Source of the DNA: Sphingomonas aliaeris
GTDB lineage: Bacteria > Pseudomonadota > Alphaproteobacteria > Sphingomonadales > Sphingomonadaceae
DNA length: 64,000 nucleotides
Assembly: GCF_016743815.1 (NCBI RefSeq)
Contig: NZ_CP061035.1
Coordinates: forward strand, 1,118,501-1,182,500
Reading direction: 5' to 3'
The notes below the pieces were generated by a model. The model did no database searches. It had not been told where the DNA came from and saw only the letters and a list, made by a program, of their open reading frames with translations. Positions 12,901 through 20,343 of the stretch are shown one piece after another. The position numbers and the translations under genes were made by a program. Within the stretch, counting starts at the first letter, position 1; every line of letters begins with the position of its first letter.

Positions 12901-13134
12901 TTGAATCAGGGCGAGGGCGCCAAGAGCAATTTCCTGATCCGGCGGCTGCAACGGCTGCCGTTCGTCTTCAACGTCAAGATCAAGGCGCCATTCCGCGGAT
13001 TGTTCGATTCGGCGCGCTCGTTCTACGAGCCTGCCCGTCTGATCGAGCGCAACCTTCCGGCGTTGATCGAAGAGCGCGACCGACGCCTGAAACCGCCATC
13101 CGTTCAGCCTCAAGAAAGCGAGACCGTGCCATGA
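9988..13134 (+). CDS. YdbH-like AsmA-type intermembrane transport protein
   Basis: A 1048-residue protein with one N-terminal membrane helix (residues about 17-34, VVGVAIVLLIVLVGLW) and a long repetitive beta-rich body typical of AsmA/YdbH proteins, which bridge the two membranes and are implicated in phospholipid transport. The C-terminus contains conserved YdbH-type text (FPMIFDFTGG-like LPMIFDFTGGRIENGTLKA, then TEARFAGLNQGEG). The call is strengthened by the next two genes, which match YnbE and YdbL and overlap in the same order as in Escherichia coli. GTG at 9988 is the start used. Confidence 0.82.
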   Translation: MTAEGDDSVRRRRRLPELGRGARIVVGVAIVLLIVLVGLWTQRKPIASGYVDRYLAANGVPATYDITELGLGRQRLVNVVIGDPARPDLVADWVELRTDVGLSGASVLAVKAGAVRLRGKLVGSVLSLGALDRLMPAPSGKPFTLPKLNLDVADARMRLETPQGVVGLKLSGRGRLDDGFRGSLAAVSDRLTTGDCVAEAVTAVMTIGVDKAAPSLRGPVRAGSVACAGATVATVGADLDLALGAGLDRWKGQARIATGAARRAIVRTESIAGQIWFDGTKAVTRVDTKLASGRFSSADISGASVELAGQATIGRTLTIMPGSYVSVAHARLASARLASLSALGAAGAGTPVAPLVAALARASVTAARDFSGDVRLGWQSGGPVRIGQIVVSSASGVRGAINDADIAYDPNGGTLKVAGAGAIGGGGMPEADFRLSQAVAGGAMTGSVSLRRPYAAGGASLAFTPLRFGMTPRGNSRFATRITMSGPLGSGGRIDGLTVPVQGIWNGGGRLVVNPDCAAIGWERLTISSLNLRTTSLRACPVDGAMLTLTNGRPGGGLKLAAPRLAGTLGNSPVTLGATDAVLSLRTLGFELRDVAVRMGAQDRVTRLDFAALQGKRSAKGVSGSFTGGGGQIGAVPLVLSAATGVWDFDGDLGLTGAMTVSDAAEVPRFNPLAARTVSLGLKRGVIGATGTLFHPDSPAMVATVAIRHELSTGTGSADLTVPGLSFADKGLQPDDLTRLTEGVIANVVGTVTGEGHILWSPERVTSDGVFRTTGMNLAAALGPVTGITTEIRFTDLLGLESAPGQVATIKAINTGIVVNDGVIRYQTLPNARVRIERGRWPFAGGDLVLEPTLLDFSDKQERRMTLTVTGMEAAKFLQQFEFDNLAATGVFDGQLPMIFDFTGGRIENGTLKARAGGGTIAYLGEVSKENLGVWGNLAFQALRSLRYRELNLVMNGPLSGEMITEARFAGLNQGEGAKSNFLIRRLQRLPFVFNVKIKAPFRGLFDSARSFYEPARLIERNLPALIEERDRRLKPPSVQPQESETVP

Positions 13135-13334
13135 CCGCATCAGAACCGTGGAGAAGACGCCTCGTGGCGATGGCAGGAGTGATCGGGATCGGGATGAGTT
13201 CGGGCTGCGTCAATGTCAGCGCGCCGGACAAGCCGATCGAGATCAATCTGAATATCAACGTGAAGCAGGAAGTCGTATATCGTCTCGATGGTGAGGCGAA
13301 ATCGACCATCAAAGCGAATCCGGGAATTTTCTGA
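13131..13334 (+). CDS. YnbE-like small outer membrane lipoprotein
   Basis: A 67-residue lipoprotein: signal MAGVIGIGMSSGC with the lipid-bearing Cys at residue 26, then KPIEINLNINVKQEVVYRLD, the hallmark of the YnbE family. ATG at 13131 overlaps the upstream TGA (ATGA) and the stop overlaps the next ATG (TGATG), so the three genes look translationally coupled. YnbE is thought to sit in the outer membrane and partner YdbH. Confidence 0.88.
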   Translation: MTASEPWRRRLVAMAGVIGIGMSSGCVNVSAPDKPIEINLNINVKQEVVYRLDGEAKSTIKANPGIF

Positions 13335-13711
13335 TGACGAAGCAAGGTAGATTTTGGATCGCGGGCGCGGTGATGATCGCAGCCGTCACGGGTACGGCGT
13401 TCGCGCAGCGTGATCCGGCCTATGCCGCGGCGCGCGCGGCGGGCAAGATCGGCGAACAGCCCAACGGCTATCTCGGCGTAGTCAGCGGCGGCCCGGACGT
13501 GCAGGCGATCGTCGACAAGATCAATATCCAGCGGAAAGCGACCTATGCCGAGAAGGCGCAGGCGTCCGGCGTGACGATCAACGATTACGGCGTGACGTTC
13601 GGCTGCAACCTGATCGCACAGACGCAGCCGGGCGAGAAGTACAAGGCGCCCGACGGCAGCTGGAAGACACGCACCGCCGCCGCCCCGGAACGCAGCCCAA
13701 GCTGCGTCTAA
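13334..13711 (+). CDS. YdbL-like periplasmic protein (DUF1318)
   Basis: A 125-residue protein with a signal peptide (residues 1-24, ending GTAFAQ) and the DUF1318 pattern: AARAAGKIGEQPNGYLGVV, then a region rich in INIQRKATYAEKA. The C-terminal tail has a pair of cysteines (GCNL and PSCV). In enterobacteria YdbL modulates the YdbH-YnbE bridge. It is the last gene of the operon; a strong hairpin follows 10 bases after the stop. Confidence 0.87.
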   Translation: MTKQGRFWIAGAVMIAAVTGTAFAQRDPAYAAARAAGKIGEQPNGYLGVVSGGPDVQAIVDKINIQRKATYAEKAQASGVTINDYGVTFGCNLIAQTQPGEKYKAPDGSWKTRTAAAPERSPSCV

Positions 13712-13721
13712 GACCTTTCTG

Positions 13722-13746
13722 CTCCCCTCCCTTGCAGGGAGGGGAG
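13722..13746. repeat. Palindromic hairpin, family C half-element
   Basis: CTCCCCTCCCT (13722-13732), loop TGC, AGGGAGGGGAG (13736-13746): a perfect 11-base stem followed by ATTTCATT. It belongs to the CTCCCCTCCCT family found at several other sites and may serve as the 3' end of the ydbHL-type operon. Confidence 0.8.
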
Positions 13747-13819
13747 ATTTCATTGGCCGTTCGCCCGTCGCGGGCACGGCGGCAGATCTGCATTACCCAA
13801 ACACCGGGTCCCACAGCGG

Positions 13820-13847
13820 TTGACTCGGTGACACCCCTTTTCTAAAC
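13820..13847 (+). promoter_or_regulatory. Possible promoter of the ATP synthase F0 operon
   Basis: TTGACT at 13820-13825 and CTAAAC at 13842-13847, 16 bases apart, resemble the vegetative alphaproteobacterial -35 and -10 elements. A GACTC (CcrM-type GANTC) site overlaps the -35. It is about 90 bases before the first gene. Judged by eye only. Confidence 0.4.
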
Positions 13848-13935
13848 GGGCGCCGCAACGGGGGCATCCGCTCCCAAGTCCCTCGTCGCTGCGCCTCTGG
13901 TGTGGCGGCGTTTTCTTATCAGGACCTTGAACGCG

Positions 13936-14226
13936 TTGGCTGAAGATCGCCCGAACGATGACCTTAACAGCCGCATCGCGAAAGCGCGTGCGAATGAACA
14001 GGCGCGGGCGGGAGACTCTAGGCTGGGCAAGCCGGCCAAGGGCTACTCGCAAGGGTCGCGCGTGCTGGCGACGTTGCTGGGCGCGTTGTTCGGTGGCGGT
14101 GTAATGGGCTGGGCGCTCGACCAGTGGCTGGGGACGTCTCCCTGGGCCTTGCTGATCGTGCTGACGCTGGCGGTAATCGGGGCTTTCATGAATATCATCA
14201 AGATGTCGAAGGAGCGCGCAGAGTGA
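13936..14226 (+). CDS. atpI: AtpI/AtpZ-like F0F1 assembly protein
   Basis: About 96 residues: a charged N-terminal arm (DDLNSRIAKARANEQARAG) then two membrane helices (GSRVLATLLGALFGGGVMGWALD and ALLIVLTLAVIGAFMNI), the layout of AtpI in alphaproteobacteria. I take TTG 13936 as the start because AGGA lies 11 bases before it; GTG 13900 would add twelve residues. Its stop overlaps the atpB start. Confidence 0.85.
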   Translation: MAEDRPNDDLNSRIAKARANEQARAGDSRLGKPAKGYSQGSRVLATLLGALFGGGVMGWALDQWLGTSPWALLIVLTLAVIGAFMNIIKMSKERAE

Positions 14227-15005
14227 GCGCCGGCAAAATCGATCCGATGGAACAGTTCATGGTCGAGCCGGTGCTCGGCCGTCACATCGAGCTGTTCGGC
14301 TACGACGTGTCCTTCACCAACTCGGCATTGTTCATGATCGTCGTGTTCATCGCGCTGGCGGTGTTCATGTCGGGCGGGCTGCGCCGTCAGTTGATTCCGG
14401 GCCGGTGGCAGGTGATGGCCGAAGGCGCCGTCAGCTTCATCGACAACATGGTGTCGACCAGCATCGGCTCCGGCGGCAAGAAATTCGCCCCGTACATCTT
14501 CTCGCTCTTCTTCTTCATCTTGTTCGCCAACCTCGTCGGCGTCCTGCCCCTGGCCATCGTGCCGGGGCTGCACACCTTCGCGGTCACCAGCCACATCACG
14601 GTCACCGCCGTCCTGGCGTTCGTGTCGTTCGCGATCGTGCTGATCGTCGGCCTGGCGAAGCATGGCTTCAAGTTCTTCTCGCTGTTCGTGCCGCACGGTG
14701 CGCCCGGTTGGTTGATGCCCGTCATCATCCCGGTCGAATTCGTGTCGTTCATGGTCCGCCCGTTCTCGCTGGCGTTGCGACTGTTCGTCGCGATGACCGC
14801 CGGCCACATCCTGCTCGAAGTGTTCGGCAGCTTCGTGGTGCAGGGCCTGAATGCGGGCGGTCCGCTCGGCTGGCTGGTCAGCGCGCTCAGCTTCGTCATG
14901 ATCATCGGCGTCAGCGCGCTGGAATTGCTGGTCTGCGCGATCCAGGCATATGTCTTCGCGCTGTTGACCTCGCTTTACCTCCACGATGCGGTGCACCTGC
15001 ACTAG
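14223..15005 (+). CDS. atpB: ATP synthase F0 subunit a
   Basis: 260 residues. GTG at 14223 overlaps the atpI stop. Five to six membrane helices, with the essential proton-path arginine in helix 4 (FSLALRLFVAMTAGH) and the C-terminal ELLVCAIQAYVFALLTSLYL. It forms the two half-channels next to the c-ring in the inner membrane. Confidence 0.96.
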   Translation: MSAGKIDPMEQFMVEPVLGRHIELFGYDVSFTNSALFMIVVFIALAVFMSGGLRRQLIPGRWQVMAEGAVSFIDNMVSTSIGSGGKKFAPYIFSLFFFILFANLVGVLPLAIVPGLHTFAVTSHITVTAVLAFVSFAIVLIVGLAKHGFKFFSLFVPHGAPGWLMPVIIPVEFVSFMVRPFSLALRLFVAMTAGHILLEVFGSFVVQGLNAGGPLGWLVSALSFVMIIGVSALELLVCAIQAYVFALLTSLYLHDAVHLH

Positions 15006-15058
15006 GATCTGGGTACGATTTTCTAACAACCATACTGAATTGACTAGGGAGTTTTGAC

Positions 15059-15289
15059 ATGACTGATACGGGTTTGATGTACATCGGTGCCGGCCTCGCA
15101 GCGATCGGCGTCGGCATGGCGGCACTGGGCGTGGGTAACGTCTTCGGTTCTTTCCTTGAAGGCGCGCTGCGCAATCCGGGCGCTGCCGATGGCCAGCAGG
15201 GTCGTCTGTTCATCGGTTTCGCCGCGTCGGAACTGTTGGGCCTGATCGCTTTCGTCGTCGCGATCCTGATCCTGTTCGTCGTCAAGTAA
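15059..15289 (+). CDS. atpE: ATP synthase F0 subunit c
   Basis: 76 residues, two helices joined by the polar loop ALRNPGA. The proton-binding carboxylate is Glu58 in FAASELLGLIAFVVA. The first helix has the small-residue repeat GAGLAAIGVGMAALGVGNVFG that packs the ring. The preceding text AGGGAGTTTTGAC gives a strong ribosome-binding site, as needed for the most abundant subunit. Confidence 0.97.
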   Translation: MTDTGLMYIGAGLAAIGVGMAALGVGNVFGSFLEGALRNPGAADGQQGRLFIGFAASELLGLIAFVVAILILFVVK

Positions 15290-15328
15290 TTCTGACGACT
15301 TGAACGACAACAAAGAGAGCATCCCCCA

Positions 15329-15823
15329 ATGCCGCAGCTTTCCCAGATCGGTGAAATCTACGCCTCGCAGCTGTTCTGGCTCGCGATCGTATTCGCGCTG
15401 ATCTATTTCGGGATCGGCAAGGCGATGGTGCCCAAGATCGAACGGACGATCGAAGATCGTACCGCGCGCGTCTCGGGTGACCTCGCCAAGGCGGAGGCGG
15501 CACACCAGGCCGCGACCGGGCTCGAGACCAGCTATCAGGCCGGTCTCGACACGGCTCGCGCCCAGGCGTTCAAGGCGGCGGCAGAAGCCAAGGCGCAGGC
15601 GACCGGCCGCGCCGAGGCTACCGTAAAGGCCGGCGACGAAGCGGCGGCGGCGAATACCGCCGCGGCCATGATCCGGATCGACGCGGCGAAAGCCACGGCG
15701 GCTTCGGAAATCCAGACGGCGACGGTCGAGGCGGTGCAAGACATCGTCGCGAAGCTGTCCGGCGTGCAGGTCGATCGCGCATCGGTCGAGCAGAAAGTGA
15801 AGGCGGAACTGGCGCATGGCTGA
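15329..15823 (+). CDS. atpF': ATP synthase F0 subunit b'
   Basis: 164 residues: one N-terminal helix (LFWLAIVFALIYFGIG) then a long Ala-, Lys- and Glu-rich coiled coil. Alphaproteobacteria carry two different b-type stalk subunits; the first, shorter-headed copy directly after atpE is b'. Its 3' end overlaps the next gene by eight bases. Confidence 0.92.
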   Translation: MPQLSQIGEIYASQLFWLAIVFALIYFGIGKAMVPKIERTIEDRTARVSGDLAKAEAAHQAATGLETSYQAGLDTARAQAFKAAAEAKAQATGRAEATVKAGDEAAAANTAAAMIRIDAAKATAASEIQTATVEAVQDIVAKLSGVQVDRASVEQKVKAELAHG

Positions 15824-16370
15824 AGGTCATCCCATCGAGGCGGTCGCGCAGACGGGCGTGGTCGAGATGCATCACGAGCCGGCGGCGTTCGGCATCAGCG
15901 CACCGGGCTATGTCGCTTTGTCGATGCTGGTCGTTATCGCGCTGATCCTGTGGAAGAAGGTCCCGGCGATGATCGGGCGCATGCTCGACGCCAAGATCGC
16001 CACGATCCGCCATGATCTCGACGAGGCTGCGAAGCTGCGTGCCGAGGCGGAAACGCAGCTGGCAGAGGCCAAGACGCGCAACGCAGCAAGTGCCGGCGAT
16101 GCCGCCGCGATCGTCGCGCATGCCGAAGCCGAGGCGAAGGCAATGCTCGCCAAGGCCGAAGCCGATGCGGCTGAACTGGTCGCCCGGCGCGGCAAGATGG
16201 CCGAGGACAAGATTTCGGCCGCGGAACGGCTCGCTATCGCCGAGGTGCGCGCCCATGCAGCGGACGCAGCCGCAAAGGCCGCTGCTTCGATCATCGCGGA
16301 GAAGCATGACGCCGCGGCGGACAAGGCGGTTGTGGACCGCACGATTGCCGGGCTTGGTCGCCTGAACTGA
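15816..16370 (+). CDS. atpF: ATP synthase F0 subunit b
   Basis: 184 residues: a polar head of about 30 residues, a membrane helix (GYVALSMLVVIALILWKKV) and an alanine-rich coiled-coil stalk. With b' it forms the heterodimeric outer stalk. It is the last gene of the operon; no F1 genes follow. Confidence 0.93.
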   Translation: MAEGHPIEAVAQTGVVEMHHEPAAFGISAPGYVALSMLVVIALILWKKVPAMIGRMLDAKIATIRHDLDEAAKLRAEAETQLAEAKTRNAASAGDAAAIVAHAEAEAKAMLAKAEADAAELVARRGKMAEDKISAAERLAIAEVRAHAADAAAKAAASIIAEKHDAAADKAVVDRTIAGLGRLN

Positions 16371-16990
16371 GTGCTGCACTTGGCCGGCTGGGCCGGGCAG
16401 GCTGGCTCGGAGGGATGGCTTCGGGTTAGTTGGTAACGGATGTTCGGCTTTAGCGTCGAGGCGGCCGTTTCAAATTATGCTGTTAGCCGAGTGGCTGGCC
16501 AATTATGGTGCCGGAGCCACGCCAACCTTTCCGCTATCTTATCGACCCGATATCGCTCGCATAGTCGCGCCCAGCTGCTCCCCTCCCTGAAAGGGAGGGG
16601 CCGGGGTGGGTCGCGTGCTCATACGAATTTCGCTGCCTGATATTTGGTATACGTATATCAAAGCGTGGGCTGGAATCCCCGGAGCCGTCGGAAACGATAA
16701 TGGGCAGTGCGACACACGGCCCGATTTAACTTGGCGGCTCCACGATACGGCGCGTGCTCACCTAGACTGCCGGGGCTGCCTGGACGCCACCCACCCCCAG
16801 CCCCTCCCTTCCAGGGAGGGGAGCTTAGCAGGGGTTTCCGCGCTAGGGGCGCTTATGACGGCTGATAGACCGGCTGTCTCAATCCCGGCCTACATCTCCC
16901 CTCCAAACCAAATTGATTTGGCAACCAAAAGAACCGCGCTACGTTCCGGCCAATGCGGCCAATCACGCCGCCCTTTGAAGAGTTTGCCTT
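16371..16990. other. 620-base intergenic region without a convincing gene
   Basis: No ORF here has a believable start, codon use or recognised product. It holds a split family C repeat (16578-16823). Near the 3' end, CCAAAT-TG-ATTTGG at 16908-16921 is an inverted repeat about 70 bases before the next gene and could be an operator. Confidence 0.6.
16578..16823. repeat. Family C repeat pair (copy 2)
   Basis: A hairpin CTCCCCTCCCT-GAA-AGGGAGGGG at 16578-16600 and an inverted partner CCCCTCCCTTCCAGGGAGGG ending at about 16823, separated by about 200 bases. Both are flanked by GGGGTGGGTCGCG- and ACCCACCCCC-type text as in the copies at 20.1 and 63.5 kb, but the interior differs. Confidence 0.8.
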
Positions 16991-17302
16991 ATGAAGTCGG
17001 TCACTATCGGTATCGCGATGATCCTGTCCGCAGCCCCCGTGGCGGCGCAAACTGCTCCGGCGGCGCCTGCGCCGACGACGATACCGGCCGCGAAGTTCAC
17101 GCTCGATACGCCACTGGAGACGATCGTCGCAGATCCCGCCGGCAAGGCGATCATCGACAAGGATCTGCCGGGTACGACGACCCATCCGATGTACGATCAG
17201 TTCAAGGGCATGAGCCTGAGCCAGATCGCGCCGATGGCAGCCGACAAACTGACTCCGGATGTTCTGGCGAAGGTGAAGACCGATCTTGCGGCGGTGAAGT
17301 GA
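16991..17302 (+). CDS. Small exported protein of unknown function
   Basis: 103 residues with a clear signal peptide (MKSVTIGIAMILSAAPVAAQ), a Pro/Ala linker and a C-terminal part with TPLETIVADPAGKAIIDKDLPG, then MSLSQIAPMAADKLTPDVLAK. This text resembles the conserved C-terminal unit of some secreted sphingomonad carboxylesterase- or peptidase-adjacent proteins, but I cannot name a function. Probably periplasmic. Confidence 0.75.
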   Translation: MKSVTIGIAMILSAAPVAAQTAPAAPAPTTIPAAKFTLDTPLETIVADPAGKAIIDKDLPGTTTHPMYDQFKGMSLSQIAPMAADKLTPDVLAKVKTDLAAVK

Positions 17303-17518
17303 TCCACGCCGGCTAAGCCTGTAATAGACCGCGCGGATCACGTGCCGGGCTTTGCAGGCGCGGTCGGGCCGGGCGCGTCGCCGGCCGCGTGCGACACGAA
17401 ATTCTCGTGGACGGGGGCCCGGATACGGGTGGTTTGAACGGCCCGGAGTCCCTAGATCGATTGAGATGTCCGCGCCCAATTCCCCGATCGGTTCAACGAG
17501 GAAAAGTCCGCTTTCGCC

Positions 17519-19390
17519 GTGCGTGGCGGGGGCGATGCGCCGGATATCGAGGCGGGCGTAGCTGCGATCCGCAACGTGCTGGCGACATTGCCGACGCGGC
17601 CGGGTGTCTACCGGATGCAGGATGCGCGTGGCGACGTGTTGTACGTCGGCAAGGCGCGGGCGCTGAAGAACCGCGTGACGAACTATACGCAGATCGATCG
17701 GCTGTCGAAGCGGCTGCAGCGGATGGTCGCGCAGACCCGGTCGATGACAATCGTCACGACGAACAATGAAGCCGAGGCGCTACTGCTAGAGGCGCAACTG
17801 ATCAAGCGGTATCGCCCGCCGTACAACGTGTTGTTGCGCGACGATAAAAGCTTCCCGTTCATCCTGCTGCGCGGCGACCACGACTTTCCGCGCATCCAGA
17901 AGCATCGCGGCGCGCGGCGGGCGAAAGGCAATTATTACGGCCCGTTCGCCAGCGCGGGATCGGTGAACAACACGCTGAACGCGTTGCAGAAGCTGTTCCT
18001 GCTGCGATCCTGCACCGATGGTTTCTTCAAGACGCGCGACCGGCCGTGCCTGCTGTACCAGATCAAGCGCTGCTCGGCGCCCTGCGTCGGTCGCATCTCG
18101 AAGGAGGATTATGCGGAACTGAACAACGACGCGAAGGCGTTTCTGGGCGGGAAATCGACGCAGGTGCAGGCGAAACTCGGCAAGCAGATGGAAGCCGCGG
18201 CGGCGGCGATGGACTTCGAACTCGCGGCGATCCTGCGCGACCGGTTGCGCGCGCTGACGTTCATCCAGGGAACGCAGGCGATCAATGCGGAGGGCGTGGG
18301 CGATGCAGATATCTTCGCGCTGGCGTGCAGCAACGGCGTGATGGGCATCCAGGCGTTCTTCATTCGCGGCGGGCAGAATTGGGGGCATCGCAGCTTCTTC
18401 CCGCAGCATACGAACGACGTCGCGGAAGACGAGGTGCTGACCAGTTTCCTGATGCAATTCTACGAGGAGGTGCCGCCCCCGCGGACGATCCTGCTCGACC
18501 GCGATCTGCCCGAGGCGGATCTGCTGGGCGAGGCTTTGGGCGGTGCGGTGGGGTTCAAGGTCAGCCTGTCGGTGCCGCAACGAGGCACGCGGCGGCGCTT
18601 GCTGGAACAGGCGCAGCGCAACGCGGTCGAGGCGCTGGAGCGGCGGCTGGCGGAGAGTACGACCCAGGCAAAGTTGCTGCGCGAGGTGGCGGACCTGTTC
18701 GACCTGCCCGAACCGCCGGACCGGATCGAGATCTACGACAACAGCCATATCCAGGGGACGAACGCGCTGGGCGCGATGGTCGTCGCGGGGCCGGAAGGGT
18801 TCCGCAAGGGCCAGTATCGCAAGTTCAACATCAAGAACCCGGACACCAAGCCCGGCGATGACTTCGCAATGATGCGCGAGGTGTTCCAGCGCCGTTTCGC
18901 GCGCGCGCAGAGCGAGGATCCGGATCGCGATTCGGGCGACTGGCCGGACCTCGTGTTGATCGATGGCGGGCGCGGGCAGTTGAACGCGGCGCGCGGGGTG
19001 CTGGAGGATCTGGGGATTGAGGACGTGTGTCTGGTCGGCATCGCCAAGGGGCCGCATCACGGACGGGACGGGCGCGAGGTGTTCCACATGCTGGACGGGC
19101 GCGAGTTCCAGTTGCCGGTCAACGCGCCGGTCTTGTTCTATCTCCAGCGGTTGCGCGACGAGGTTCACCGGTTCGCGATCGGCGCGCACCGGGCCAAGCG
19201 TGCCAAGGCGATCGGCGCGAGCCCACTGGACGAAGTGCCGGGTATCGGCCCGGCGCGGAAGAAGGCGTTGCTGATGCATTTCGGTACGGGGCGTGCGGTG
19301 CGGAATGCCAGCCTTCAGGACCTGCAACAGGCGCCCGGCGTTTCGGCGGCGGTGGCGCAGCAGGTGTACGACTTTTACCACGGCCGCTGA
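17519..19390 (+). CDS. uvrC: Excinuclease ABC subunit C
   Basis: 623 residues. The N-terminal GIY-YIG nuclease reads GVYRMQDARGDVLYVGKAR; a UvrB-binding UVR region follows about residues 200-235; the RNase H-like second nuclease starts IEIYDNSHIQGTNALGAMV; the C-terminus has a helix-hairpin-helix (DEVPGIGPARKKALLMHFG). It makes both incisions in nucleotide excision repair. GTG at 17519 is the start used; an internal start would still leave the nuclease intact. Confidence 0.96.
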   Translation: MRGGGDAPDIEAGVAAIRNVLATLPTRPGVYRMQDARGDVLYVGKARALKNRVTNYTQIDRLSKRLQRMVAQTRSMTIVTTNNEAEALLLEAQLIKRYRPPYNVLLRDDKSFPFILLRGDHDFPRIQKHRGARRAKGNYYGPFASAGSVNNTLNALQKLFLLRSCTDGFFKTRDRPCLLYQIKRCSAPCVGRISKEDYAELNNDAKAFLGGKSTQVQAKLGKQMEAAAAAMDFELAAILRDRLRALTFIQGTQAINAEGVGDADIFALACSNGVMGIQAFFIRGGQNWGHRSFFPQHTNDVAEDEVLTSFLMQFYEEVPPPRTILLDRDLPEADLLGEALGGAVGFKVSLSVPQRGTRRRLLEQAQRNAVEALERRLAESTTQAKLLREVADLFDLPEPPDRIEIYDNSHIQGTNALGAMVVAGPEGFRKGQYRKFNIKNPDTKPGDDFAMMREVFQRRFARAQSEDPDRDSGDWPDLVLIDGGRGQLNAARGVLEDLGIEDVCLVGIAKGPHHGRDGREVFHMLDGREFQLPVNAPVLFYLQRLRDEVHRFAIGAHRAKRAKAIGASPLDEVPGIGPARKKALLMHFGTGRAVRNASLQDLQQAPGVSAAVAQQVYDFYHGR

Positions 19391-19492
19391 TGCGCATCTG
19401 CACCGGATCTGCACCGGCATCGTGCCGAAGCAACACTGGCGTTCCTCACCGTCTGATCTAGCCTGTCCGCATCGAAACGGTGGAGCGGACGG

Positions 19493-20047
19493 ATGGAACG
19501 GGCTGGATTGATCGGTGGCGGCAATGGTTGGCGGATCGCGGGCTGGGCGATCATCGGGGTGGCGCTGGCAGTTCCCTTAGTGGCGAATCAGTTCACTCAG
19601 CAAGTGGCGTGGACGCTGTCGGATTTCGCCCTGATGGGCGTGCTGCTGGGCGGCGCGGGGCTCGCGATGGAGATACTGGTTCGGGTGACGGATGACCGGG
19701 CCTATCGCGCCGCGATGGCGCTCGCGCTGGGCGGATGCGTGGCGCTGCTCGTGATCAACGGCGCAGTCGGCATCATCGGGGACGAACGCGACGATGCGAA
19801 CCTGCTGTTCGCGGCGGTACTTGCGGTCGGGCTTGTCGGATCGACCCTCACGCGGTTTCGCGCGGCGGGGATGCGCCGCGTGATGACGGCAATGGCGGTG
19901 GCGCAGGCGCTGGTTCCTGTGATCGCCTATAACGCGATCCCGGGCGCCCGCGAGACGCTGCTCCGACCGGAGGTTGTCGCGGCGACGCTGGTGTTCGTGA
20001 GTATCTGGCTCGCGTCGGGCTGGCTGTTCCGGAAGGTGGCGCGCTGA
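19493..20047 (+). CDS. Unknown multi-pass membrane protein
   Basis: 184 residues with about six predicted helices (for example GWAIIGVALAVPLVANQF, LSDFALMGVLLGGAGLAME and VAATLVFVSIWLASGWLF). No catalytic motif is visible and I do not recognise the family. The gene stands alone between uvrC and a repeat. Confidence 0.75.
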   Translation: MERAGLIGGGNGWRIAGWAIIGVALAVPLVANQFTQQVAWTLSDFALMGVLLGGAGLAMEILVRVTDDRAYRAAMALALGGCVALLVINGAVGIIGDERDDANLLFAAVLAVGLVGSTLTRFRAAGMRRVMTAMAVAQALVPVIAYNAIPGARETLLRPEVVAATLVFVSIWLASGWLFRKVAR

Positions 20048-20056
20048 TCCTCCTTG

Positions 20057-20182
20057 CTCCCCTCCCTGAAAGGGAGGGGTCGGGGGTGCGTCGAGGCTTG
20101 GCGATACCGCCAGTCCAGACCAGGCCCCTCCGTATCGCCAGGACGCTACCCACCCCCAACCCCTCCCTTTCAGGGAGGGGAG
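20057..20182. repeat. Family C composite palindromic element (copy 3, complete)
   Basis: Two outer hairpins, CTCCCCTCCCT-GAA-AGGGAGGGG and the mirror CCCCTCCCTTTCAGGGAGGG, flank an inner inverted pair TGGCGATAC (about 20099) and GTATCGCCA (about 20132). The whole can fold as one long cruciform. It lies between two same-strand genes. A near copy is at 63444-63597. Confidence 0.85.
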
Positions 20183-20343
20183 CAAGAAAGGGAGTGCCCT
20201 CTACCTCTCGGCGGGGGTTTCAGAGGAACTAGCCACCTCAGCGAGACGCCACCCCAACAGTCCCACACGTGCTATTTCTTTCGCCTGCCTGCTTGCCGCC
20301 CCCGGCTCGGCTGTAGACTGGCGACATAGACGGGGGTCGTTTC

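Noticed and set aside
17786-19420. Long ORF antisense to uvrC
   Set aside because: Shadow translation dominated by His, Arg and Gln; uvrC on the other strand is unambiguous.
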